Position numbers and translations under genes: made by a program
Notes under the pieces: generated by a model
What the model was told of the DNA's origin: nothing
Seen by the model: the letters and a program-made list of their open reading frames with translations, nothing else
Database searches by the model: none
NCBI RefSeq assembly: GCF_964275005.1
Contig: NC_092695.1
Location: 10,126,197 to 10,190,196, forward strand
DNA length: 64,000 nt
Source: Diadema setosum
Taxonomy: Eukaryota > Echinodermata > Echinoidea > Diadematoida > Diadematidae
Direction of reading: 5' to 3'
Part shown: positions 52,888-64,000 of the stretch, piece after piece
Layout: the number at the start of each line of letters is the position of its first letter
Position numbering within the stretch: position 1 is the stretch's first letter

Positions 52888-53490
52888 CATGTACCACAGC
52901 AGCAGGTGCCTGTGACTCGCCCAACCCCTGACCACTTGCCCTGCCCCCCCCCCCCATGTCAATATTTCATTCCTTGCATTTTTCTTCTGAAATTTAGCAA
53001 TAAATACTTACAGTAATATGTTCTGTTATCATAAAGAGCGAGGGAACTCTATTTGCACAGCTCTGTATTACAATGTATTGTTTATTAGTGGATGTTGTAA
53101 GAAAGTGAGGGATCATGTAGCTATGTATTGAATTTAAAAAAAAAAAAAAATTATCTTTTCCATTGCTTGATAGTACCACAAACTGACTATAGTAGATGTA
53201 CAAAGATTTTTCTAGAAGTAATCCTCTATGACTGTCTCTCGTGAATGTGCTGTACAATTTTAGTCTGAATAGGTGTAGGTTTTGTGAATGGTGTTTATTT
53301 TTCCTCCCATTTTCAAAAGAATGGCATGCAATGAAAACATCTGTGTATAATTAATGGCCTTTCTTGTGTAAAGATATGCAAAAGGAAGAACTGTATCTGT
53401 TGCGTGATAATTTTGTAATGTGGTGCCCTGTACATGTGCACAGTTTGTACATGCCATTATGTGTTACATAATGTAGATGCATATAATAAA
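52888..53490 (+). promoter_or_regulatory. Probable 3' UTR with two AATAAA signals
   Basis: AATAAA at 52999-53004 and 53485-53490 follow the TAZ2 stop codon in the sense strand. The first would give a ~130-base 3' UTR. Confidence 0.5.
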
Positions 53491-53589
53491 GGGAGGGAGA
53501 AACTGATCCTCCATTGCATGTAACCTTGAAGAGGAAATAGAAAGCTTGCAAGAGAGGGGAACAAAGGTCCTTCCTGTCCTTACACACCT

Positions 53590-53825
53590 CAAATCAGTGC
53601 ACCCCTTACAAAGTCAATGTCACTACCCCCTGTCAAGTATCTAACATGAACTTTACTTGAAATTATCAGCATTCATTCATTTGGGAGACCCCCAATAGAG
53701 GGCCACCCATCGCCCCCAAATCAGTGCACCCCTCACAAGGTTGAAATTGCTATACTACCCCCTGTCCATTGTAACATGGCCTTGACTTACCAGCACTTTT
53801 CCAATTGAGTGACCCCCAATGGAGC
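53590..53825. repeat. Two-copy tandem repeat, ~130 bp
   Basis: Both copies contain CAAATCAGTGCACCCCT, ACTACCCCCTGTC and GACCCCCAAT words; copies begin near 53591 and 53726. Confidence 0.8.
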
Positions 53826-54185
53826 TAAATGGTTAAAGCTTTGTTCTAAGGGATACAATGTAGCTTTCTGTGGTACAGCAGTTCATTCACTGCCTGACCA
53901 TTGACTGGGGTAGATTAGCTTTGTGCTGCCAGTTAAATTTTCACTTAAGTTGTATATCTTCCATTTAATAAACAAATTTTTAATCCATTGAGAGACTGGC
54001 TGAATTGAGAGGATAGAGATGTCTCATCTTGCGATACATAGGTCTAATGTTTTGATGAGGGAACAGTATAATCAATGAGTTTGTAGATATGTTTATTGGT
54101 TATACAAAATGTTCACATAGTTGTTCAGGGATGGTATGAGTGAAAAAATGTTTTTATTTGTTAATGAATTTTGTTTTTGAAACAA

Positions 54186-54425
54186 GCCTATTTTGGCCAT
54201 GCCACAAGACACGAGTGCCGTGAAAAAAGAATTATTCAGGGGATGGTCGAAAGGAAGAGAAGAAGGGGTAGGCCAGCAGCAAGTTGGTTCGACGACATCA
54301 GGAAGTGCACGGGAACAAACATTGTTGGCGCTACAAGAATGGCAGCCGACCGCACTCGGTGGAGAACTCTCTTGCGGACCACACCAGCATATGTGTATGC
54401 AACGTGACAAAGAAGAAGAATAATT
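54186..54425 (+). pseudogene. 3' end of a second LINE, 5'-truncated, with (AAG)n tail
   Basis: The frame ending at 54407 has the C-terminal signature of many LINE ORF2 proteins: YFGHATR, a basic KRRRGRPAASWFDDI segment, then ATRMAADRTRWRTLL. It stops at TGA, and GACAAAGAAGAAGAA follows directly as tail. Endonuclease and polymerase regions are missing. Sequence differs from the fragment at 3845-4210, so it is another family. Confidence 0.8.
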
Positions 54426-54429
54426 TTGT

Positions 54430-56180
54430 TTTGTGTTAGTTTTTGCACGGCTTCATTGGTTAGTGTTAAAAATAAGGAAGCTGCAGTAATTATTGGATTT
54501 GATATATCGGCATATTCTGACACAGTGAGGTTTTGGTATAGTCATAGGGCACTTACATGCTACCTGGAGAGATGCATAGAGAGCGCTTCTGTACTAATGG
54601 TACTGTAATACACTGTATATATTTAGGGCAATGCTTTGATTTCTCTCTTATACAACTGTATGGAGTATGATGATTATACTGTACTAGTAGGTTAACAAAG
54701 TAATTATTTTGGAAAACCAACATGATAATTGTGACTTTAGGTTTGTATATGAACTGATGAGGTGAATCATTCACTGTTATCCCCGTAGTGAAGTGATGAT
54801 TTTCTGTTCAACCATGGGTGTTTACAAATGAGTCAAAGGAAAACTAGGCATGTAGACAATGGTGTTTATCGCAGTATAGGAAAAAAGAAACTTTGTATAT
54901 TGTATGTAAGTAATTTACAGTCTGTAGGAGCACTGCATCAATGTAACTATCATACTGATGTGTAAAACTATGATCTGTCTATTTGGAATGAGAGAGAGAT
55001 GCTATCAGTTATTGATGGGCCAATCCTGGCCCCGATCAACAGAGGTGCCTTGCAGTCCTTTGTTTTTTAACATGAACATGAATTATTCACTTACTTGCAC
55101 AGAGTAACAGAAGGATTGTCTGGTTATCTTGAACATATTAATTAGCCACTGTTGTAAGGTTGTGAATTTAGGTAATATGGAATCCTGACTGGTAGTTAAG
55201 ACTGGGTATCTAATTCATTGCAAATTGCTCGAGAAACAACAGCTTGCTGTTGTTGTTATGGCAGAAACAAAGGGTCTTTCTTGTTCGCTGAACTGAGAAC
55301 TGGTTGTTTGCCATAATTTTATAGCAATTATAATCAGATATGGGGCTCCTTGTTAGGAATTGAAATAGTGTATTGTATATTTTGATTGTTAGGTTTGAAA
55401 TCCATTTTGTTGATTTTCTCGTTAAAGGGAGCTACTACTAATTCTTGGAAGGGATAGGAAATTCATATAAGGAAATTGATTGGAGATGGAAGTTCTCTAG
55501 ATATCAGATATTTAAAATTACTGCATGTTGCAACAATCATTTATAATGGACGCATATTGTGTGTACATCCTTATGAAGCCGATTATAAGATGTGAAGTTA
55601 GTGTAATGAAGACTTTTCCTTTGTGCATCATGCCAATAAAACACTGTTGTTGGTTTTAGCTTTATATGTTGCCGAGTGAAGATTATAGGGATGTTTGGGT
55701 TTGTCTAGATGTCATGTTAGTGTGATAGTTATTTGCACATGAAATGATCCCAGAAATGTTAAAAGTAGGGTTGTTTGGTTAAAATTCATCTTGTGATATA
55801 GCTCTTGTTTCTGGTAGGTTTTACACAGTGTACAAGATGTATGATCATTTGAAATTGACTGTAAGCTATTCAGTCAATGTGTGTCATTTGTACTATGACT
55901 GTCTTATCATTTCTGTAAATTGTGTTACTTTCAATTTGTTTTGTGATTATAGAGGCCATTTGGTCGGGTAATAAAGTGCCTTTGTCAACCGTAACTCCGA
56001 GTCCAATCTGCTGTGTTGGTGTGTAACTCCTGTAACTTTTTACTTGTCTCATCAGTGGTATATTAACGCCGTACTGGTGATATCTCTGTGAAAATTCATA
56101 AGCACTTTCAACCCTGACAAAGGGGGAGGCCCAAAAAATTGGCCATTAATGCATTCATCTATCGCAATATTACTATTACT
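54430..56180. other. No recognised feature
   Basis: AT-rich DNA with scattered AATAAA words (about 55628, 55969) but no supportable exon. Confidence 0.45.
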
Positions 56181-56194
56181 ATATATCATGTATA

Positions 56195-56236
56195 TACAGT
56201 ATATATATATATATATATAATATTATATATATATAC
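56195..56236. repeat. (TA)n microsatellite
   Basis: About 20 TA units with interruptions. Confidence 0.9.
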
Positions 56237-56584
56237 ACACACATATACATTGTGTACGATGTTTATATCATTTCCTGCACAAAGTTTTAAATTGTATACA
56301 AAATATAAGCCTATAGTATGTTAACTTGTACATGTTTCTAATTTTAGTTAGACATTTTATTAATACTCTGTACTTAGGAAACCTCCTGCACCAAAAGTTT
56401 CTCAATGTCGCGATTCAGCATGCTTTAAAACAATCAACATTTGTCTGTAACCACTTACTGTAACCAAATTGAATGGGGTTGTCTGCAAGATGTAGGTAAG
56501 AAGTACTGTAATAGTTTTATTCCTTGAAAAAGTATTTAGATTGATCACTTTGAGAGTATCAATGCTGAGATCAGAACACACACA

Positions 56585-56588
56585 CATA

Positions 56589-56636
<48 letters not shown>

Positions 56637-56653
56637 TTTTTGGGGGGGGGGGG
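56585..56653. repeat. (TA)n, poly(T) and poly(G) tract
   Basis: About 16 TA units, then T23 and G13. Confidence 0.95.
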
Positions 56654-56675
56654 ACATACTGCATATTTGGGTTTC

Positions 56676-57186
56676 ATTCTCCTTTAAAAGGAACCCAGAC
56701 CCAAAGAGCAATGTGGATTGAGTGAAAGCAGCAAGATTAGTAGAACACAACAGTGAAAGTTTGAGGAAAATCGCACCGCTGGATGAGGAGACTACTATGA
56801 CGTATGTGTGGACAACAATATAAAGAAAATATAAAGAAAATTCCACAAATCTTCACTTTTCTAGCATAATGAAAGAGCACTTGACTAATAGCTTTCATAA
56901 AGCATGGGGAATACTGTCAGTATCAAGTTGATGGAAGGTGTAATTTTCATGAAAAATGATTTTTTGTGGAATTCCATTTATACTTTCTTTATACTGTTGT
57001 CCATCCACACATACATCATAACCTCTAGTAGTCTCCTAATCCAGCGGTTCCAACACCAAAACTTTAACAATTCATAACTTTTGCATCGATTGTCCAATTT
57101 TCCTCAAACTTTCACTGATAGGTTCTACTAATGTTGCTGCTTTCACTCAGTCCACAGTTCTCTTTGGGTTTTATTTCCCTTTCAGG
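56676..57186. mobile_element. Intact foldback element, ~510 bp
   Basis: Left arm 56676-56860 and right arm about 56975-57186 are complementary (landmarks CCCAAAGAG, ATTGAGTGAAAGCAGCAA, AGTAGAACA, GTGAAAGTTTGAGGAAAAT, GGAGACTACTA). The left arm lacks ~50 bp present in the right. No coding capacity. Relatives: 51022-52397 (interrupted) and 48410-48570 (half). Confidence 0.8.
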
Positions 57187-57655
57187 TCCACAAAGTAGAC
57201 AAAGCAAAGTGAAGAAATTACAAACTACTCAAACCACTTAAAAAAGACATGTGTGAATTGGAAGGCATTTACAAAACTCCATTCTCACAAGACATAGACA
57301 GCAATGCAACCCAACAATTGTCTCTTCTGCAATATTTTATTGACACACATATTTCACCATCATACATTACGAAAGAGTCTTCTCAATGCCAGTATGCATG
57401 TTAAGTACACTTTCAATAGTACATACCACTGGGGGATATGTCACCGTGTATTTTAAGTGCATTGCATGCTTTGGCTGACAAATATTGCTCGGTAACAGCT
57501 AGCAAGCTATGAACCAACTTGCCTTTATTTTATAATATAAGAACCAAAATTTACAAAATGAAGGAAACTCAATTGTGAAAAGTGTGCAAAAGGAAACATC
57601 CATGATTTTTATACATGAAAAAAAAGAGTCCAACAAGAAAACATATAATATTTAG

Positions 57656-57893
57656 CGCATTGGAGTTGACAGTCTTTTTCGCAGCATAAAATGTTTGCAA
57701 AATGCCACTGGCATCCAATGCATTTATTTGTGAGTGAATATTAAAGTTTTTGTAAGGGGATATGATCATCAAACAGGAAATGTTTCCAGTAACTACTGTA
57801 AAATCAGAAGTATTCGCGGCATGAAATTTTTGCGAATTGGAGCTGAAGGCCTTTTTCGCAGCATGAAATGTTTGCAAATTGCCACTGGCATGG
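57656..57893. repeat. ~61-bp direct repeat, 175 bp apart, in a MITE-like segment
   Basis: 57656-57716 and 57832-57893 share ATTGGAG(C/T)TGA, CTTTTTCGCAGCAT, AATGTTTGCAAA and TGCCACTGGCAT. The second copy is preceded by ACTGTAAAATCAGAAGTATT. Confidence 0.75.
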
Positions 57894-58062
57894 ATTCCTT
57901 AGGTCTGTCTTAATTCTTAAGCCCAATGGGATATGATGCAAAGATAAAAGGAATGGGATCAGAGAAAGTGAGTGGGAACTGACAAATATCAGCAAATGAA
58001 ATGACCATCTTTGAAGTTTGAGATTTCTGCAAATATCTCCCTCTTTACAACTGAAATTGTTA

Positions 58063-58202
58063 CATTGTTACTGCTGATCATCATTTTTGACAAACGCGTC
58101 GGAAAAAAGCAACCAGTGGGAATCAAACCGATAGTGATTCCTGCTGGTTCGACTCCTTTTTTCCAACGTGTATGTTAAAAATGTAGATCAGCAGTTACAA
58201 TC
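58063..58202. mobile_element. Hairpin MITE, ~140 bp
   Basis: ATTGTTACTGCTGATC at the left and GATCAGCAGTTACAAT at the right, with further pairing (ATTTTTGACAAACGCGT with its counterpart, then GGAAAAAAG). A GGTTCGACTCC word resembles a tRNA B box but no tRNA fold surrounds it. Confidence 0.65.
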
Positions 58203-58209
58203 TCACAGA

Positions 58210-60340
58210 TTTCATTGGTACAGAGGGAGACGTATTGAAGAAAACTCCAGCCTTATATCTTCACCCCTCTGCTTAATACTGTAGATGCCATGTATTTAGC
58301 GAGTCACTCACGGGTAATTTGCACTTTTCATTTGCCAAAATGTACCCCCTTCCCCCTCCCCCCCCCAAAAAAAAAAAATAAAAAAAATTATGATACAGCT
58401 GCATATTAAAAAGCGCATCAGCATATCACAGCGCCGTACACAGCATGTTAGCATGTACCACTAAGCCTCCAAACAAAGGGAAACCCAGTTAACAAATCTA
58501 TTTGCTTACACCAGGGTACCACTTTTATTTAACAAGGTGAATTCAGTGGTCACAGATTCCAATTTTCGTATACAGTTGGTCTGTTTTTTAACCACATTCA
58601 CAATACAAGGTCCCATATAAAGGTAAAATCGGCTATCCCTGCAACCTCCCTACAACAGGATTTCCATGTAGTTGAAGAAGAACTGAGGTCCCTGGTACAC
58701 TTTGTTGGAGACTACTTTCCAATTTGTTTCTGTGAACACAGGGCTGTGTATACTGGTTCATTCACTCCAGACTGGAAGTGGTTTAATCATCCTTTGACTT
58801 GTACATGTATTGCTGGAGAGAATTTGACTTCACAATTCAATGCACATGGACTACATTATGGACACTAGCAGGTTCTCTTGTATGATATCGAGTGTGCTTG
58901 AAACTCTGCTTTTTTTCTCTCCTCAAAGTCAGTGAAATTATGACTAATGGATTTTAAACATTAACATCCTGGCAAGACATATCTAAAAGAAAAAAAGAAA
59001 AAAAAATTAGGAGTGGCTGTTGAAATAAATACCAATCATGTATCAATTGGCACACAGATTTCACATGCTAGCGCCTAATTGTGGAATGCAATAAATGTAG
59101 TACTCATTCGAAGATGGGGAAACACAAGTAGTTTATAGAAAAGTATGGACGGAAAGGAAAAACAAACAAAAACATTTGCACATTATTAGAAAAAAACAAA
59201 TTCATGTACCTATCATGCTAGATTTCCAATACTTCACTGTCACAGCGCTTGCCCCATGTCCATATCGTCAGATATAGGTCCAAACTAGAGAACTCTGAAT
59301 ACATTGTACTGTACCTGGTAGGACTGGAGTTAAAGGCACGTGGTCCCGGTGGTTTAGTCAAAAGCGTACGCGGGCGCAAGGCGCAAGTTTCCTATAGAGA
59401 CCTACGCTATCCACCTCTCTTTAGCGCTTACGCTGTGACCCATTTCCCCGAGTCCGATCCACTGTAGTCAGTAGTCCGATCACAGTTCGGCTCATGATTC
59501 GGCTGAGGGGGATGACAGCTTTAGCAAACTTCTTTTGTGATGTCATAATAAGAAGCACATATGCTTGCACCCTGGCATTAACCGGTACTACAGACTGCGT
59601 GATGCGCAGAGAAGACAACAAAGGCAACGTTACTTAGCAACACCAACGCACTTTACTCTTGATGACAGCTCAACTTCGGCAATCTTCGTATCAAAGCTAA
59701 CGGTGATCGGCAGTATCATCAACAGCGCCCTCTACACTACTGGGACTATGCGCCTTTGAAGAGATTCATTTCAGTCCACACATAACCATGTACAAGAAAC
59801 CCGTCATTCCTAAATGACAAATGCTGATAAACACAAGATAGAGAATCTTAACTCACATTACATGCACATCATTTGGTTTTTCTCCAACATCTTTATACAC
59901 TTTTGAATTGACTGTACTGAGTGACACTGTAAAGAGCAACCTGGGGTAGTCCTACCAGTTTCTGCGAAAAGGATGTAAGTCATACACGTCCACTTCATAA
60001 AACAATTTATGAGTGTAGTGATCACTGCACGTGGGAGAGAGAAAGAGCAAAATACAAGTTGGCTTTGCAGTGGCAACCAAAGCTGTTGTTCCCCTAAAAT
60101 GGGATCCTATGGTTTTTCTCTACTCTTATGAATATGCATTACCTTTCATGAATATGAATCACATTATCTCACATGGGAGGGGAAAAAAATCATGAGAGAG
60201 GAACATGGAAATTGGAACATGGAACACGCACAAATACATAGACACACAACACACACACATACATGTGCTTCTCACTGTATGTCACTGTGTGTCTGGCTGA
60301 ATTGAAAAACCAAGTTTCCTGTGACAGTGTGATGGTGTCC
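58210..60340. other. No recognised gene; local GC-rich patch at 59330-59760
   Basis: Nothing with family resemblance. The patch is richer in CpG than its surroundings and could be promoter or old element DNA. Confidence 0.4.
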
Positions 60341-60343
60341 CAT

Positions 60344-60562
60344 CTGTAAAAGTGGAAGTTTTTCGCAGTGTACTTACTGTTGAAATTTTTGCCCATTTTG
60401 CGCACCCAGAAACTTGAGCGAAAATAAAAGCATGCAAATATTTTTGCTTGCAATATGTTTCAATATTTCATGTCTTGATTCCACGGAATTAAAAGCATGC
60501 AAAACTCATCTTACCCAGCCGAGCGCGAAAAATTACTCACGCGAAAACATCCACTTTTACAG
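60344..60562. mobile_element. MITE, ~219 bp, ends CTGTAAAAGTGGA
   Basis: CTGTAAAAGTGGAAGTTTTT at the left and TCCACTTTTACAG at the right are inverted and followed inward by TTTTCGC words. TA follows the right end; the left flank is not TA. Confidence 0.65.
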
Positions 60563-60569
60563 TACTAGC

Positions 60570-62960
60570 ATGTGGAAAAAGCAACCTTATACAGGTATTA
60601 TTCATAATTATGCTGCTGACTACTATCTTCAAAAGAAATACCATTATCTTTATATATATATAACACACGTAAATATACATATCATTATATTTGACACAGA
60701 AAGTGTCATCTACATAGATACACACATAGTGTTCTTCTAGAACACTGATCATTAAACTGCATACCAGTATACGTCATTCCAGGTATAAAATGCTTTGAAT
60801 GCCTGACAGAAGAATACAGCGCACTCCTGTTATAACACGTCCTCGGGACTGGTGGTTTTCTTTCATAATAGCTGAACAGTAAAGCACATAAAGATATATA
60901 TATCAATGATAATTTTGGGGCCTGGATTTTTACTTCATTGTAATGAGAATTTCTTAATAACCATGTTTGTCTTAATGGGAGTGCACTGTACTATGAATGA
61001 AATCAACAGTACTTCAGTCCCACAAATTCATTGTGAAGTACTGATACTACAATTTCCTACCGACAGTCACTGCCACAGGATTATATCACTCACATGGTGG
61101 AGTGGTGCTTTGGTTTGAATACTGCTTATCTACTTTCCTCTTAAATGTACTATATGTATGTCCACTCGTAAGAGAGACTCGATCTGCAATGAGTAAAATG
61201 AATGATGAACAAATGAATACGAGTACTGCGAAATAATTAGTAAGCATTTGGCTGCGTCTCATCAATGTTCAGTTTCTAAAGTGGCAGAAAATTCAGAGTT
61301 TTGGCATGTAAGAAAGCTGACCATCGAAATGCCTCTTACCTGCTGCTTCGCATGATTTGACTAATTATTACTTTATCTATCTTTTGTGAATACCAGTTAA
61401 AAGAATGAATACAAACAGTGCACCCTTGTAATGAATACTCCTGCAATATGTCAATGACAAAATTCTGGCATCAAATGAGCCTTTGGTAGTGGGTGAATAC
61501 ATATGTGAGTACACAGGAAAATACAAAAAAAGGAAAACACTCGCATTACCCTTCATCTTGGGAGCATTATTATCAAACTCCACTGCAGAATTTTAAACTA
61601 ACATACCTGATGAGAAGCACTAGAGAGAAAGCCCAGAGATGATAATTGAATGATTTCTCGCATTCCTACAACATAGTGTTACACAGAATCGCCATACTGT
61701 CAGAATTCACAGAAACCATTTCAGGCATGACAACTGGAGGTATCTACTCTATCCAGTTTGTTCTCCACAGGAGCACCGGCTGATACAAAGTCTACTACCA
61801 TAGAAAGAAATGATTTATATGACAATGTTATTCAACTAGAGGAAGAAAGACAGAAAAAACACACTTCAAAGAGTGCATGTTCATGTATTTTATCATTGGT
61901 TTTATCAAAGTGAATTGGATTAACTGCAGTGCATAAGCCGACAAGACTACACTGACAATGTCTGTAATATCAGCTGATGAAAAGTACAAAACATGAGAGA
62001 AAAAAACAAACACATACAGAACAACACTATGAGAGCTGCATTTATTTGTAAAAAAGAGCCAGACTTGCTCAAATGGAAGTGCCATTTAAACTACAATATC
62101 AGTGTAACTATAAGTCTCTTTGGACAGCAGAGCGTGCATAGATCTAGTTTTCTTTGCAGATTTCTTCCAAGCTGGGAAGAACTTTCAGGCGCCCAATAAA
62201 GGAGTTTTCATCTCTCATCAATCTAATCGACGTGACAGTTTGCTAGACCAATCAACCGGAAGGGGGGGGGGGGGGGGGAATACCAAACTGTTTCACTGTT
62301 AAAGCATTTCTGCCTGCTTTTTGACTTATTCTTCTCTTTCTCCCGTTAATATCTTTCTTGTTTTTCTTTTGCATCAATCAAATTCCGCAAATCCTGCATC
62401 AGAGGACAGCTAGCAAATCCAACTTGCCATCAACAACAGATCCTATTTTCCCCATAGCATTTTAGCTTTGTTTAGGGACCGACACCTCTGATTGGCTTCT
62501 GGCATGTTTGGCGCCCTCTCAGTCGTCATTGTCTGCAGGGAAGAGAGAGAGAGAGCGAGATAGAGACAGAGAGAAAGAGAAGGAAGAATAAAATGACTAC
62601 ATGAAAGCTTGCACTACAGGCTTTGGCAAAGAAAGGGACACATCACACTCACTAAACATTATGAAAATAAATGAAGTTAAGCCTAAACATGGAACTACAT
62701 GAAATATGAAAAATGCATACATAAATAGCATGTTAATGAACAGCTGAATGAGTGTAGTGGAAAGGAAATCAACTGAGTTAGGCAAACAGACAGGTATTTA
62801 GCAGATATGAGTAAAAAAAAAAAAAAAAAAAAATGTATGCTCTGCTCCATGAATGATTTCACAAAGATGAGAAGTGGAAAGTCATAAAAATCTTGATATC
62901 ATTAACAGTTAGCATATCATACAACCTGTAATTTAAAGCATTTTCAGTTGCCATCACATG
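60570..62960. other. No recognised gene
   Basis: AT-rich. A G18 run at 62263-62278, a (GA)n run at about 62543-62590 and a poly(A) tract at 62814-62833 are the only landmarks. Confidence 0.45.
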
Positions 62961-62965
62961 CATCT

Positions 62966-63396
62966 AATACCCCTCTCACGCTAGTCACTCATGATCACCT
63001 GGGAGATTCAACAGGTAATTGAACGTGGAACACCCGCTAAAAAAATGTCTTTCATACTAGCATATGAGTTCCTGGCTGAATTTCTCATCTATGCTCTTCT
63101 GCAGTGCAAGTTCGTTGCGATGCATGCCCGAAATGACCCGAAAGAGGGTGTTACGTTCGGTGACCCTAGCTTTTCACCCAGGAGTTTACCCACAATGCCT
63201 CTCACACTATAGCATCACTAACAAGATTGTAAGGACACTCAGGGCTTTACCACGGACGGTTCGAGGGTAACATTTCTGAAAAGTCACTAGGCGTCCTAAC
63301 CCGGGATTTTATTCGTGACACTTTTCATACTTCAGCGTCACGCCCACGTTCCCGTTAGATGACAGGTGAAATTTGCCGAGTATGAAAGGGTTATTA
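62966..63396. mobile_element. MITE-like element, ~430 bp, ends ATACCCCTCTCACGC / GTATGAAAGGGTTAT
   Basis: The ends are imperfect inverted repeats with TA-rich flanks, and resemble the TACCCCTTTCA end of the MITE at 10719-11184. The inside is GC-richer than the flanks and has no protein-coding signal. Confidence 0.5.
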
Positions 63397-63399
63397 GAG

Positions 63400-64000
63400 A
63401 GGAATGTGTAATCCACACTGACAGGAAGAGACATTACAGCAAAAAGTAGATTCACAGTTACCATGGCAACAAAAAATATGAGTTTCAAAGCAGTATATAC
63501 TAAGCAGAAACTGCAACTGTCTTTAGAGATGAGTTCTATCTGTGAGAGCAATGGGTTTTATGCCATTGAAATCAAAATGCTTTAAAATATACAAGCACAG
63601 CCACAACAGTGCAGTTAACCACATTCATATACAAAAGTCTTACCAATTAGGCATATATAGAATAGAATAAGAGATATGTGATGTTAGTTGTAACTGCATG
63701 TGCCAAGACGCAGAGTATTTACAGAGCACTGTGAAACTCATGTTAGTAGTGTACAAGTAGCAGTGTTCTTGATTTAAGTCAACTTCACTGATTTCTCCAT
63801 AAGACTACATTTATCCATCAACAGTCATATATATTATCCCGACAACAGAAAAGAAGTGTCCTATTGTTTTTTACATATTGCTGCCTATCCAAAGGAACGT
63901 GACTTCTTCCTCTTTCTCTCTTCTTAACATTCCTTAAGAAGGAATACCAAAACACCCAACAATACATGATGGGTGAAATTGACCATATAATTCCCTCTTA
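63400..64000. other. No recognised feature
   Basis: AT-rich DNA to the window edge, without supportable exons or repeats. Confidence 0.45.

Noticed and set aside
58145..58156. GGTTCGACTCC as a tRNA or SINE promoter box
   Set aside because: The T-arm stem does not pair and the word falls in one arm of a hairpin MITE.

Overview
The window is animal nuclear DNA, most likely from a marine invertebrate. An echinoderm is my best guess, from the kinds of repeats present, but nothing here fixes the species. It is AT-rich and full of transposon remnants, microsatellites, homopolymer runs and two assembly gaps (1422-1521 and 47801-48000). Bacterial features such as operons, ribosome-binding sites or CRISPR arrays are absent. 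Host coding content is very low: one clear host exon, a TAZ2 zinc-finger domain of CBP/p300 type (52501-52887, + strand). An intact free-standing Gag-like ORF (36458-37414) may be either a domesticated gene or an element remnant.

Layout. 1-10.3 kb: palindromic and tandem repeats, a 3' LINE fragment with an (AAG)n tail (3845-4245), a 0.66-kb tandem repeat (6.4-7.7 kb), and a GC-rich minisatellite carried in a dispersed repeat (9.3-10.3 kb). 10.5-23.9 kb: a four-level nest of DNA transposons, each level marked by its own target-site duplication: 10522-23862 (GGTTA), 12841-22253 (TATAG), 13473-19748 (GGCGCACG) and 14820-19435 (TA). The outermost insertion is confirmed by an uninterrupted copy of its target repeat at 32563-32886. 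24-30 kb: two inverted ~0.68-kb arms made of short palindromes enclose 3.7 kb, including a TA-flanked element with internal tandem repeats (28223-29203). 30.9-36.1 kb: another inverted-repeat element, a Ty3/gypsy integrase scrap, several small tandem repeats, and the second copy of the GC minisatellite repeat. 36.4-47.3 kb: the Gag-like ORF, then a nearly intact BEL/Pao LTR retrotransposon (37859-47333). 48-64 kb: foldback and TTAA/TA miniature elements, the TAZ2 exon with poly(A) signals, a second LINE fragment, and mostly featureless AT-rich DNA.

The most striking observation is in the BEL/Pao element. Its 5' LTR carries a 2,479-bp insert that the 3' LTR lacks. The insert begins GTAAGA, ends in a pyrimidine tract plus AG, and has a branch-point-like TAACTAAG about 30 bases before the AG. 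It looks like a spliceosomal intron gained in one LTR, or lost from the other. The gag-pol ORF is otherwise open for 1,763 codons with recognisable protease, YVDD reverse transcriptase, RNase H and DDE integrase motifs. It is broken by one frameshift just after the integrase core.

The genes here do not form a pathway. What organises the window is layered insertion of mobile elements into older repeats.
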